Origin: Alistipes sp.
GTDB taxonomy: Bacteria > Bacteroidota > Bacteroidia > Bacteroidales > Rikenellaceae
Direction: 5' to 3'
DNA: 64,000 bases
NCBI GenBank assembly: GCA_017559615.1
Contig: JAFYRB010000087.1
Location: forward strand, 1 to 64,000
A model generated the notes under the pieces. That model had not been told where the DNA came from and did no database searches. It was given only the letters and a program-made list of their open reading frames with translations. A program made the translations under genes and the position numbers. Below are positions 8,489 through 16,053 of this stretch, one piece after another. Within the stretch, counting starts at the first letter, position 1, and the number at the start of each line of letters is the position of its first letter.

Positions 8489-8950
8489 TTATCGACCTGA
8501 TGGATTATAACTTTCGAAGGACTTATCGGAGTAAAGCACAATTATTCGCTCAACTATTTTACCCGATCTCTGTGGCAGTGGAAAATTTAACTCCGTAGAA
8601 TTTTGAGCCGACTGCACACTCTGCGAGGATGCGATATTTTCCGCCACATCAAAGAGCGACACCTCGCCAGCAGGGGAGGACATATCCTCACGCGCGACAG
8701 CAGCTGCAACATTCGCCAATGGCACAGTGTCCGACGCGTCGGCACGAGAGTAGGGACCGCGATCGAGGAGCAGCCAATCTGGATTGATATGAGGGAACGC
8801 AGCGAGAATCTTAACGACAAAATCGAAGCTCGGTTTATTGCGTCCCGATTTGATATGCGAAATAGCAGAGGCCTCGACACCCAATTTTTTCGCAAGCTCC
8901 GAGGCGTTCATCTGCTCCTTTTGACGTATAAATTCAAGTTTTTCCTTCAT
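8489..8950 (-). CDS. Cro/CI-type (XRE) helix-turn-helix transcriptional regulator
   Basis: A protein of 153 residues with an N-terminal HTH at about residues 5-60. The recognition part ASELAKKLGVEASAISHIK and the SGRNKPSFDFVVKIL segment are typical of the XRE family. NPDWLL resembles the HTH end of CI/C2-like phage repressors. The remaining 90 residues are low in predicted structure until a short basic C-terminus. No LexA/CI peptidase motif was found. It has its own promoter and a terminator on either side, and palindromes lie upstream, so autoregulation is likely. Its other targets cannot be inferred. Confidence 0.85.
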   Translation of the reverse strand: MKEKLEFIRQKEQMNASELAKKLGVEASAISHIKSGRNKPSFDFVVKILAAFPHINPDWLLLDRGPYSRADASDTVPLANVAAAVAREDMSSPAGEVSLFDVAENIASSQSVQSAQNSTELNFPLPQRSGKIVERIIVLYSDKSFESYNPSGR

Positions 8951-8965
8951 ATTCGTAAATTTTTA

Positions 8966-8996
8966 CAAATATACAAATATTATTTTTGTAAACCAA
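8966..8996 (-). promoter_or_regulatory. Promoter of the XRE regulator gene
   Basis: On the - strand TTG (complement of 8994-8996), a spacer of 20 bases, then TATATTTG (complement of 8966-8973), 15 bases before the ATG at 8950. The palindrome TTTGTGACAAA at 9000-9010 lies directly upstream and could be an operator. Confidence 0.7.
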
Positions 8997-9331
8997 ATAT
9001 TTGTGACAAAAGTCAAATGTTAGTAATTGTTAACAACTATGACAAATGTAACAAAGTCAATTATTGTAAAATTCGAAAATTCAATTCACCTATATTTTAA
9101 TTGAGGATAAAATATGCTATTTGCTATATTTTAGGCGTTTACATAATTTTAACTACACTATTAAACTATAAATAGGTTAAAACGCCCACAAAGGCTCTTT
9201 TAACTATAAATAATATTATATAAGATTACTTTATATACTCATTTTCAAGCAATTAAAAATTATTGTTTAGTATTTTAATTCAGTGATTTTACTCGATTTT
9301 ATAGGTATTCAGCTGGCTTGTAATTTTGTGA

Positions 9332-9360
9332 CAAATATAACTATTAACAATTATAAACAA
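9332..9360 (-). promoter_or_regulatory. Possible second leftward promoter in the AT-rich region
   Basis: TTG (complement of 9358-9360), an 18-base spacer and TATATTTG (complement of 9332-9339), overlapping the second TTTGTGACAAA palindrome at 9325-9335. No gene begins within 370 bases to the left, so it would make a long leader for the regulator or a small RNA. Confidence 0.35.
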
Positions 9361-9485
9361 TTAAAATTATGCTTACAATTGTAACTATTGACAACGTTTA
9401 ACAATTGTCATTGTTTTACAATTGTAATTACACTTGTAAAAAATTGATAAATAAAAGATGTAAACGAGCAGAAACTTTGCGAAAA

Positions 9486-9506
9486 TTGTTGATAAATAAT
9501 CAACAA
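9486..9506. repeat. Perfect inverted repeat TTGTTGAT-N5-ATCAACAA
   Basis: Eight-base arms are separated by AAATA. It contains TTATCAACA on the - strand (9487-9495). The same nonamer occurs on the + strand at 9584-9592. It is one mismatch from the DnaA box TTATCCACA. Confidence 0.7.
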
Positions 9507-9518
9507 GAAGATTATGTT

Positions 9519-9561
9519 AAAAAAGAATGGGTGGCGCATTGTTAATAACAATACACCACCC
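9519..9561 (-). terminator. Terminator after the HIT-family gene
   Basis: GGGTGG (9529-9534) pairs with CCACCC (9556-9561), with an inner ATTGTT/AACAAT stem. On the - strand the hairpin is followed by ATTCTTTTTT. Confidence 0.8.
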
Positions 9562-9599
9562 TAATATACAACTACTTACGTAGTTATCAACAGTGTTAA

Positions 9600-9983
9600 T
9601 TACTGAAGAGACTTTGCTATTTCTGCGAACTCTTCTGGAGTCAAAGAGAGCTTCTCGCGCTTAAAATCTACATCATTTTCGGTGTTCATAGGCACCAAAT
9701 GGATGTGCGCGTGTGGCACTTCGAGGCCAAGAACCACCGTTGCAACCTTTTTACATTGCGTAGTTGCCTGAATTTTCTTCGCAATACTCTTCGCGAAAAC
9801 AATCATCTCCTGAAGCTCATCATCCTCCAAGTCGAAAAAGTAGTCTACCTCGCGCTTTGGAATTACCAAAGTATGTCCCTTTGCCAAAGGTGCGATGTCG
9901 AGGAATGCGAAGAACTTGTCGTTCTCTGCTACCTTATAACAGGGAATCTCACCTGCTACAATACGTGAAAAAATTGTTGCCAT
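9600..9983 (-). CDS. HIT-family (histidine triad) hydrolase, HINT-like
   Basis: A protein of 127 residues, the full length of the bacterial HINT branch. The N-terminus MATIFSRIVAGEIPCYKV is typical, and the active-site triad HAHIHLV (H-x-H-x-H) is near residue 100. The family hydrolyses adenosine 5-prime phosphoramidates and related nucleotides in the cytoplasm; the physiological substrate is usually unknown. The gene ends in its own terminator, and 219 bases separate its start from the rel stop codon. Confidence 0.93.
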   Translation of the reverse strand: MATIFSRIVAGEIPCYKVAENDKFFAFLDIAPLAKGHTLVIPKREVDYFFDLEDDELQEMIVFAKSIAKKIQATTQCKKVATVVLGLEVPHAHIHLVPMNTENDVDFKREKLSLTPEEFAEIAKSLQ

Positions 9984-10202
9984 AATTAAGTCTGAAAATT
10001 AGTCTAAAATTATCTTATTTAAGAAGTAGCACTCCGCTACCCTAACGTTTACATATTATCTCTTACGCTGGACATCTACCACATCTGCGAAAAATTTGGG
10101 AGCAGTTAGCAGACAAACGCAAGCAGAGTTTTTTATTTAATTAGATAAGTCCTCGCAGCGAAGTATTGCTACCTTATTGAAGAGAGTAATCCTTCGAATA
10201 CC

Positions 10203-12452
10203 CTACTCGCTAATCAATCGCTTCACACGCTCGATGCCCTTAATCTTACGGATATTGTCGAGCAGCAGATTTAGGCTCACGATATCCTGAACATAGAGGC
10301 TAATGGTTCCCTCGAAGATTCCATCGTGCGACTGTACACTGATAGCGCGCATATTTATGCTGAAGTCTGCTGTGATAACTTTCGTTAAATCGAGGATGAT
10401 GCTCGGACGGTCGATTCCATAAATCTCCACAGAGGCGAGATACGACACCGCCTTCTGCTGCGACCACTTCATATCCTGCTCCTTGATGATACGATCGCCA
10501 TACTGCGCAGCAAGTTTTATCAGCGTGTCGCACGACGACTTATGAACGATGATATGTCCCGACTGCGGATCACGATAGCCGACAACCCTATCGCCAGGGA
10601 TAGGCTCGCAGCAGCTTGCCATCTCAAAGTGAGGCTCGCCATCCTGCGGCTGCTCGGCGGCAGTATCGTCGAGCGTCGTAGCCTCATCATCTATATCAAG
10701 GTCGCCATCCTCCTGCTCCTCGCTACCGGGAAGAAGGAGCTTCCAGAACTTCAAAATCTTGCGCGACGAGTTCTCCTTAAGCAGCTGCTCAAGGTTCTCA
10801 AGCGAGATGATTCCCGCACCAATCTTGCTATAAAGTTCATCCTTATTTCGGCACTCATACGCCGCCATCAGCTTACGCAACACACGGCCGTTGAGCGTGA
10901 CGTTATGCTCCGCAAGTGACTCCTCGAGATGCTGAAGACCATACTCGATGTTGTCGATACGCTCGCCCTTGAGGTAATCCTGAATAGTCTGTCGCGCCTT
11001 ACTCGTAATGACAATATCGAGCCACTCGGGCTTCGGCTTTGCACTCTCGGCGGTGATAACCTCCACCTGATCACCAGAATTTAGTCGCGCCGTAACGGGC
11101 TGAATGCGATGGTTGACCTTCGCGCCAATAGCGTGGTTACCAATCTTCGAGTGAATCTCATAGGCAAAGTCCAGAACCGTAGCGCCATAAGGCATCGAGT
11201 GCGCCTCGCCCTTAGGCGTGAAGACCACGATATCGCTCTTATATAGGCTCAACTTGAAGTTATCGAGGAACTCGTGAGCGCTTTCGGTAGGGCTATTCAG
11301 TGCATCGCGCACCTTACGAAGCCACTTATCCAAGCCATCCTCCTCCTGTGCGATAGACTGATGCTTATACTTCCAATGCGCTGCGAAACCGCGCTCGGCG
11401 ATATCATCCATACGCTCGGTACGCACCTGCACCTCTACCCAGATACCATCGGGGCCCATAACCGTAGAGTGGAGTGCCTCATAGCCATTCGACTTCGGCA
11501 TACTAATCCAGTCGCGAAGACGGTCGGGGTGCGGCTTGTAGATATCCGTAACACAAGAGTATATCTGCCAGCACTGCGTCTTCTCGGATGGGAAGGGCAG
11601 CGTCTTAAAGACGATACGTATCGCAAAGAGGTCGTAGACCTCCTCGAAAGGTATCTGCTTACGGCGCATCTTGTTCCATATGGAGTAGATGCTCTTCACG
11701 CGAGCAGTCATCTCATATTGGAACTTATTTCTATCCAGCACCTCGCGGATAGGCTTCATAAACTTCTCGATATATGCCTGACGCTCGGTCTCCGTCTCGT
11801 CGATTTTACGCTTTATCTCCTCGTACTCCTCCGGGAAACGATACATCATACAGAGGTTCTCCAACTCGCTCTTGATGGCGTGAAGGCCCAGACGATGTGC
11901 CAGAGGCACAAAGAGATAGATGGTCTCGCTGGTGATTTTTATCTGCTTATGGTGAGGCATAGCCCCCAGCGTACGCATATTATGGAGTCGGTCGGCAATC
12001 TTGATGATGATAACGCGCACATCGTCCGATAGTGTGAGAAGCACCTTACGGAAATACTCCGCCTGCTCCGAACTATCGGCATTAAACACTCCCGACATCT
12101 TCGTAAGACCATCGACCATCGAGGCAATCTTGGGCGTGAAGATACGCGAGATATCCTCCAACGTGTACTCTGTATCTTCGACAACATCGTGCAGCAATGC
12201 CGCAACGATGCTCTTCTTACCCAGACCAATCTCCCTTACGGCAATCAGCGCAACCTCGATAGGATGAATGACATAAGGCTCGCCCGAACGACGACGCACA
12301 CCCTTATGCGCCTCCTTGGCAAGGAAGAAGGCTCGCTTTATAAACTGCCAATCATCCTCCCTGCGGCACACCTTAGCCTTGCGACACGCCTCCTCAAGCT
12401 CGCGCCACTTCTCTTCTATCAAAAGCTCATCTGCAGGTGAATACTCAAACAT
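10203..12452 (-). CDS. Bifunctional (p)ppGpp synthetase/hydrolase (Rel/SpoT family)
   Basis: A protein of 749 residues with the full Rel order. The HD hydrolase domain has HDVVED at 88-93. The synthetase domain has SIYSIWNKM, YDLFAIRI and PKSNGYEALHSTV. A TGS domain starts at IVVFTPKG. The zinc-finger/RIS region carries a CC motif in EMASCCEPIPGD, and a C-terminal ACT domain follows (VEIYGIDRPSIILDL). Both catalytic halves look intact, so it should make and degrade (p)ppGpp in the stringent response. A 125-base gap with a strong hairpin separates it from recA upstream. No clear promoter was found there, so read-through from recA is possible. Confidence 0.96.
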   Translation of the reverse strand: MFEYSPADELLIEEKWRELEEACRKAKVCRREDDWQFIKRAFFLAKEAHKGVRRRSGEPYVIHPIEVALIAVREIGLGKKSIVAALLHDVVEDTEYTLEDISRIFTPKIASMVDGLTKMSGVFNADSSEQAEYFRKVLLTLSDDVRVIIIKIADRLHNMRTLGAMPHHKQIKITSETIYLFVPLAHRLGLHAIKSELENLCMMYRFPEEYEEIKRKIDETETERQAYIEKFMKPIREVLDRNKFQYEMTARVKSIYSIWNKMRRKQIPFEEVYDLFAIRIVFKTLPFPSEKTQCWQIYSCVTDIYKPHPDRLRDWISMPKSNGYEALHSTVMGPDGIWVEVQVRTERMDDIAERGFAAHWKYKHQSIAQEEDGLDKWLRKVRDALNSPTESAHEFLDNFKLSLYKSDIVVFTPKGEAHSMPYGATVLDFAYEIHSKIGNHAIGAKVNHRIQPVTARLNSGDQVEVITAESAKPKPEWLDIVITSKARQTIQDYLKGERIDNIEYGLQHLEESLAEHNVTLNGRVLRKLMAAYECRNKDELYSKIGAGIISLENLEQLLKENSSRKILKFWKLLLPGSEEQEDGDLDIDDEATTLDDTAAEQPQDGEPHFEMASCCEPIPGDRVVGYRDPQSGHIIVHKSSCDTLIKLAAQYGDRIIKEQDMKWSQQKAVSYLASVEIYGIDRPSIILDLTKVITADFSINMRAISVQSHDGIFEGTISLYVQDIVSLNLLLDNIRKIKGIERVKRLISE

Positions 12453-12484
12453 AACCTTACATCATTTGCTATATCTATAATACG

Positions 12485-12520
12485 CCAAATCACGACTACC
12501 TAATAGGTAGCCGTGTTTGG
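12485..12520. other. Stable hairpin without a U-tract between recA and rel
   Basis: CCAAATCACGACTACCT and AGGTAGCCGTGTTTGG form a stem of about 16 pairs with mismatches around a TAAT/ATTA loop. Neither strand has a following T run, which argues against a simple terminator. It could be a pause or processing site in a recA-rel transcript. Confidence 0.5.
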
Positions 12521-12577
12521 GTTTAGAAAATCGGAACTTAACTCCGCTGATTACTAACTATTTAGCAACCTTAAGAA

Positions 12578-13591
12578 CTATCGCTCGGTCTCGGCCATTG
12601 CAGCACGCACCTTAAGTTCAATCTCCTCCATCAACGCTGGATCGTTGCGCAACGCCTCCTTCACAGCGTCACGTCCCTGGCCAATCTTCTTATCGCCATA
12701 CGAGAACCACGAACCTGCCTTCTTGATGATGTCAAAGTCCACGCCAAGGTCGATAATCTCGCCAAGCTTTGAGATACCCTCGCCGAACATAATATCGAAC
12801 TCCGCCTTCTTGAATGGAGGTGCCACCTTGTTCTTCACAACCTTCACCTTGGTACGTGTTCCGAGCTGCTCCTCGCCATCCTTAATAACCGAAGCGCGGC
12901 GAATATCAATACGTACCGATGCATAGAACTTCAAGGCATTACCACCTGTTGTAGTCTCTGGGTTGCCATACACCACACCAATCTTATCACGAAGCTGGTT
13001 GATGAAGATACATACGGTCTTGGTCTTTGAGATAGAGGCAGTTAACTTACGCAATGCCTGTGACATAAGGCGTGCCTGAAGGCCCATCTTCGAGTCACCC
13101 ATATCACCCTCAATCTCCGCCTTTGGCGTAAGAGCCGCAACAGAGTCGATGATGATAATGTCAATAGCGCTCGAGCGAATCAACGAGTCGGCAATCTCCA
13201 ACGCCTGCTCACCATTATCTGGCTGCGACACAAGCAGATTATCTACATCCACGCCCAACTTCTGCGCATAGTAAGGATCGAAGGCGTGCTCCGCATCGAT
13301 GAACGCTGCGATACCACCAGCCTTCTGCGCCTCGGCGATAGCGTGAATAGCGAGTGTTGTCTTACCTGATGACTCTGGACCGAAAATCTCAATAACACGG
13401 CCCTTAGGATAGCCACCTACGCCCAACGCCATATCGAGCGTGATAGAGCCAGTAGGAATCACTGGCACGTCGGCAACAGTCTCGCTCGACATACGCATAA
13501 TAGAACCCTTACCAAAGTCCTTCTCAATCTTGTCCATTACGGCCGACAAAACCTTCAATTTCTCGGCACTTACCTGTACTTTCTCTGACAT
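12578..13591 (-). CDS. recA: Recombinase RecA
   Basis: A protein of 337 residues with Walker A GPESSGKT at 71-78, the [11 protein letters not shown]alker B strand, and the [11 protein letters not shown] and [10 protein letters not shown] signature segments (loop 2 region). RecA forms filaments on single-stranded DNA for homologous recombination. The acidic C-terminal tail is short. bcp ends 36 bases upstream on the same strand, so recA is probably transcribed from the bcp promoter. No SOS-type operator was recognised nearby. Confidence 0.98.
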   Translation of the reverse strand: MSEKVQVSAEKLKVLSAVMDKIEKDFGKGSIMRMSSETVADVPVIPTGSITLDMALGVGGYPKGRVIEIFGPESSGKTTLAIHAIAEAQKAGGIAAFIDAEHAFDPYYAQKLGVDVDNLLVSQPDNGEQALEIADSLIRSSAIDIIIIDSVAALTPKAEIEGDMGDSKMGLQARLMSQALRKLTASISKTKTVCIFINQLRDKIGVVYGNPETTTGGNALKFYASVRIDIRRASVIKDGEEQLGTRTKVKVVKNKVAPPFKKAEFDIMFGEGISKLGEIIDLGVDFDIIKKAGSWFSYGDKKIGQGRDAVKEALRNDPALMEEIELKVRAAMAETER

Positions 13592-13627
13592 AACTTATTA
13601 TATTTTATTATTTTCTTCGTTCGTTAA

Positions 13628-14092
13628 CTACTCGCCCAAGAGCTTCAAAATCTGACCATACGAGTCCTTGGTGTCGACCTTCGAGATGATGTGTGTTACG
13701 CGAGCCTCCGCATCCAAGAGGAACGTAGTGCGCACGATACCCATATACTCTCTGCCACACATCTTCTTCAATCGCCATACGCCCATAGCCTCCGAGAGCG
13801 AGTGGTCAGCATCCGAGAGGAGGGTGAAATTAAGTTCGTGCTTCGTGCAGAAGCCCTGGTGCGACTTTACAGAGTCGGGACTTACGCCAATAATCTTATA
13901 TCCACGGCGCTTCAACTCCTCCTTGCCATCACTCAAACTCTTTGCCTCGAGCGTGCAGCCCGATGTGTTATCCTTCGGGTAGAAGTATAGTACCGTAGGC
14001 GAGCCTTTTAGGTTATCGAGTGTGAAGGTCGTACCCTCGTGTGTAACACTTGTAAATGCAGGGACCATATCCCCTATCTTGATATCGCTCAT
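13628..14092 (-). CDS. bcp: Thioredoxin-dependent thiol peroxidase (Bcp/PrxQ family)
   Basis: A protein of 154 residues. The peroxidatic cysteine is Cys46 in DNTSGCTLEA. The usual resolving cysteine five residues later is a lysine (Lys51), but Cys82 in HQGFCTKHE may serve, as in Bcp variants whose resolving cysteine lies in helix 3. It should reduce peroxides and alkyl hydroperoxides with thioredoxin. It leads a bcp-recA unit whose promoter has a TAACTTTG element at 14134-14141. Confidence 0.94.
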   Translation of the reverse strand: MSDIKIGDMVPAFTSVTHEGTTFTLDNLKGSPTVLYFYPKDNTSGCTLEAKSLSDGKEELKRRGYKIIGVSPDSVKSHQGFCTKHELNFTLLSDADHSLSEAMGVWRLKKMCGREYMGIVRTTFLLDAEARVTHIISKVDTKDSYGQILKLLGE

Positions 14093-14133
14093 AATATTTC
14101 GTTTTAATTATCGGTATACTTTAAAAACACTCT

Positions 14134-14141
14134 CAAAGTTA
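14134..14141 (-). promoter_or_regulatory. -7 element of the bcp-recA promoter
   Basis: TAACTTTG on the - strand (complement of 14134-14141), about 41 bases before the bcp ATG. No good TTG is found at the expected distance, so the -33 element is weak. Confidence 0.55.
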
Positions 14142-14215
14142 CTCTTTTTTTCTGAAATTCGGAAATATAGCCGATACTTTTTACCTATAACGCGATAAGG
14201 AAAAACTATCTCTCG

Positions 14216-14422
14216 TTACTCGCCGAGGCTTATCTTGACCTGCTGTCGAAATTCCGCTTCGCTATTGTTCAACTTCGCACGACACACAGGGCAACGTATA
14301 GCACACTCCGTATCGATATGCTCCGCAAGACGAAGCTCCATTCCCACTCTATAATTTGTCGTTGTGCGATACTCGCTATGCGCTCCGCAAGCCAAGCAAT
14401 CAATTGCATAATTAAGTCCCAT
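14216..14422 (-). CDS. Small two-CxxC zinc-ribbon protein, function unknown
   Basis: A 68-residue protein with CLACG and CPVCRAK, two CxxC knuckles about 30 residues apart that would bind one zinc ion. The frame also allows a GTG start at 14458, but a promoter element (TTACTTTG) ends only four bases upstream of it, so the ATG at 14422 was chosen. The gene stands alone behind a striking operator-like palindrome. No known family was recognised. Confidence 0.6.
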   Translation of the reverse strand: MGLNYAIDCLACGAHSEYRTTTNYRVGMELRLAEHIDTECAIRCPVCRAKLNNSEAEFRQQVKISLGE

Positions 14423-14462
14423 AGTCGTAGTTGTTTTAATCGTTAGTTCTCTATTCACGATG

Positions 14463-14470
14463 CAAAGTAA
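14463..14470 (-). promoter_or_regulatory. -7 element for the small zinc-ribbon gene
   Basis: TTACTTTG on the - strand, one mismatch from TAnnTTTG. The palindrome at 14478-14500 occupies the spacer and -33 zone just upstream. Confidence 0.5.
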
Positions 14471-14477
14471 CTACCCT

Positions 14478-14500
14478 ATTTTGACAGGTTGTGTCAAAAT
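14478..14500. promoter_or_regulatory. Perfect operator-like inverted repeat ATTTTGACA-N5-TGTCAAAAT
   Basis: Nine-base arms without a mismatch (14478-14486 and 14492-14500) with the spacer GGTTG. It covers the upstream part of the zinc-ribbon gene promoter. The TTGAC/GTCAA half-sites recall Crp/Fnr-type operators; the binding protein is unknown. Confidence 0.65.
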
Positions 14501-14522
14501 CTATTTTTTCTTGAAAAATCGC

Positions 14523-14556
14523 AAAAAAAACAGGGCAGCACCTTTGTGCTACCCTG
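14523..14556 (-). terminator. Terminator after purA
   Basis: CAGGGCAGCAC (14531-14541) pairs with GTGCTACCCTG (14546-14556) with one mismatch. On the - strand eight T follow. Confidence 0.9.
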
Positions 14557-14631
14557 CTTTCCTTTTATACGAACCGCAAAAGCCGCCTCTTATATTGGCT
14601 GCGAACTCTGGCTCGTCCCCTCTATAATATA

Positions 14632-15915
14632 TTAGAAGATATTCTTGCGGATGATAGTCTGCTCACGGTCTGGACCTACCGATACCACTGCTACCTCAGT
14701 ACGTGTAAGCTCCTCGACCTTAGCGATATAAGCCTTAGCATTTGCTGGAAGCTCATCGTAAGACTTGATATTTGTGATATCCTCGTTCCAGCCATCAACC
14801 TCAATATACTCTGCCTCCACGCGCTCGAGCTGTGCGATAGTAGATGGAACGTAGTCGATAGACTTGCCATCGAGCTTGTAACCTGTGCAGATGCGAAGCT
14901 TCTCAAGACCTGAGAGAACATCGAAGAGCATAAGCGAGAGGTAGTTAACACCGCTGATGCGACGTACGTGGTTAAGAACCACAGCATCGAGCCAACCCAC
15001 ACGACGTGGACGGCCAGTTACTGTACCATACTCGTGGCCACGCTCGCGGATATACTCCGCACGCTCGTCGAACAACTCTGTTGGGAATGGACCCTCACCA
15101 ACACGTGTGGTATAAGCCTTCGCAACACCCATAACGTTGTTCACATAGCGAGGTGCAAGACCTGTGTTCACAGGAACGCTTGCTGCCGTAGGGCTTGATG
15201 ATGTTACGAATGGGTATGTACCGTGGTCGATGCAGAGCATAACACCCTGTGCGCCCTCGAAGAGCACCTTCTTACCCTCCTCAACAAGGCGGTTAAGAAG
15301 CACCGATGTATCGCAAATCATAGGACGGAGCTGCTCGCCGAGAGCCAAGTACTGCTCGTAAATCTCCTCGAAGTTGCAAGGCTCCATACCGAGTGCGGTC
15401 AACTCAATATTCTTCTGCGCGAGGGCATCCTTAAGACGCTCTGCGAAGTACTCCTTATCCAAGAGGTCACCCATACGGATACCTACGCGGCTATACTTAT
15501 CGGTATATGCTGGGCCGATACCCTTCTTTGTAGTACCAATCTGTCGGCCACCCTTGAGAGCCTCATACGCGCCATCGAGCATAGCGTGGTAAGGCATAAC
15601 ACAAGCTGCACGGTCCGAGATAAAGAGCTTATAGTCGGTGATGCCAGCCTTGTGAAGACGGTCCAACTCCTCGAGCAACGATACGGGATTGATAACCATA
15701 CCGTTTGCCATAACGTTGATGATATGTGGGTTGAAGACACCCGAAGGAATAGACTGCAACGCGAACTTCTTACCATCGAAAACAATGGTGTGACCTGCGT
15801 TGTTACCACCCTGATGACGTACTACAACATCTGCATCACCAGCATAGAAATCGGTAATCTTACCCTTACCTTCGTCGCCCCACTGGGCACCTACAACAAC
15901 CAATGTGTTACTCAT
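14632..15915 (-). CDS. purA: Adenylosuccinate synthetase
   Basis: A protein of 427 residues. GDEGKGKITD is the GTP-binding loop and GGNNAGHTI carries the catalytic His. It joins IMP and aspartate with GTP to form adenylosuccinate, the first step from IMP to AMP. An in-frame GTG lies seven codons upstream (15936), but the ATG at 15915 gives the usual MSNTLVVVGAQWGD start. It has its own promoter and terminator, with an NCS2 nucleobase permease gene 138 bases upstream. Confidence 0.97.
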   Translation of the reverse strand: MSNTLVVVGAQWGDEGKGKITDFYAGDADVVVRHQGGNNAGHTIVFDGKKFALQSIPSGVFNPHIINVMANGMVINPVSLLEELDRLHKAGITDYKLFISDRAACVMPYHAMLDGAYEALKGGRQIGTTKKGIGPAYTDKYSRVGIRMGDLLDKEYFAERLKDALAQKNIELTALGMEPCNFEEIYEQYLALGEQLRPMICDTSVLLNRLVEEGKKVLFEGAQGVMLCIDHGTYPFVTSSSPTAASVPVNTGLAPRYVNNVMGVAKAYTTRVGEGPFPTELFDERAEYIRERGHEYGTVTGRPRRVGWLDAVVLNHVRRISGVNYLSLMLFDVLSGLEKLRICTGYKLDGKSIDYVPSTIAQLERVEAEYIEVDGWNEDITNIKSYDELPANAKAYIAKVEELTRTEVAVVSVGPDREQTIIRKNIF

Positions 15916-15930
15916 AGTATCTATATTTAA

Positions 15931-15962
15931 AGCCACCTTTTAAGCCACCTTCGCTTCGTGGC
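15931..15962 (-). promoter_or_regulatory. Hairpin and short direct repeat in the purA leader
   Basis: AAGCCACCTT occurs twice (15930-15939 and 15944-15953). GCCAC at 15958-15962 on the - strand pairs with GTGGC at 15946-15950, forming a small stem in the purA 5-prime leader. It could compete with the start region, but no known riboswitch was recognised. Confidence 0.35.
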
Positions 15963-15977
15963 ATAATTTTACGCCTA

Positions 15978-15985
15978 CAAAAGTA
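15978..15985 (-). promoter_or_regulatory. -7 element of the purA promoter
   Basis: TACTTTTG on the - strand, an exact TAnnTTTG, 62 bases before the purA ATG. The -33 element is not clear. Confidence 0.55.
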
Positions 15986-16053
15986 ATTATTTTTATGACA
16001 TAACGCTCTGAATTCTGCAAGAAATTTATCAACAGAATATGAAAATTTCGCGT

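Larger units (their letters stand above)
8951..9599. other. AT-rich intergenic region dense in palindromes and direct repeats
   Basis: About 650 bases with no credible coding frame. It holds two copies of TTTGTGACAAA (9000-9010, 9325-9335), the near-identical GACAAATGTAAC (9041-9052) and GACAAATATAAC (9330-9341), and two copies of the perfect palindrome TTACAATTGTAA (9373-9384, 9416-9427) with a third ACAATTGT core at 9401-9408. It also holds the related TTAAACTATAAATA (9161-9174) and TTAACTATAAATA (9200-9212), and GGCGTTT/AAACGCC arms at 9134-9140 and 9180-9186. A perfect inverted repeat lies at 9486-9506. Two leftward promoters fit the consensus. It may be a multi-operator control region or encode a small RNA. 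Confidence 0.55.

Noticed and set aside
9000..9600. Chromosomal replication origin
   Set aside because: AT-rich DNA and two DnaA-like nonamers are present, but the flanking genes converge on the region instead of diverging, no dnaA or dnaN is nearby and there is no exact DnaA box cluster. Whole-genome skew would be needed.
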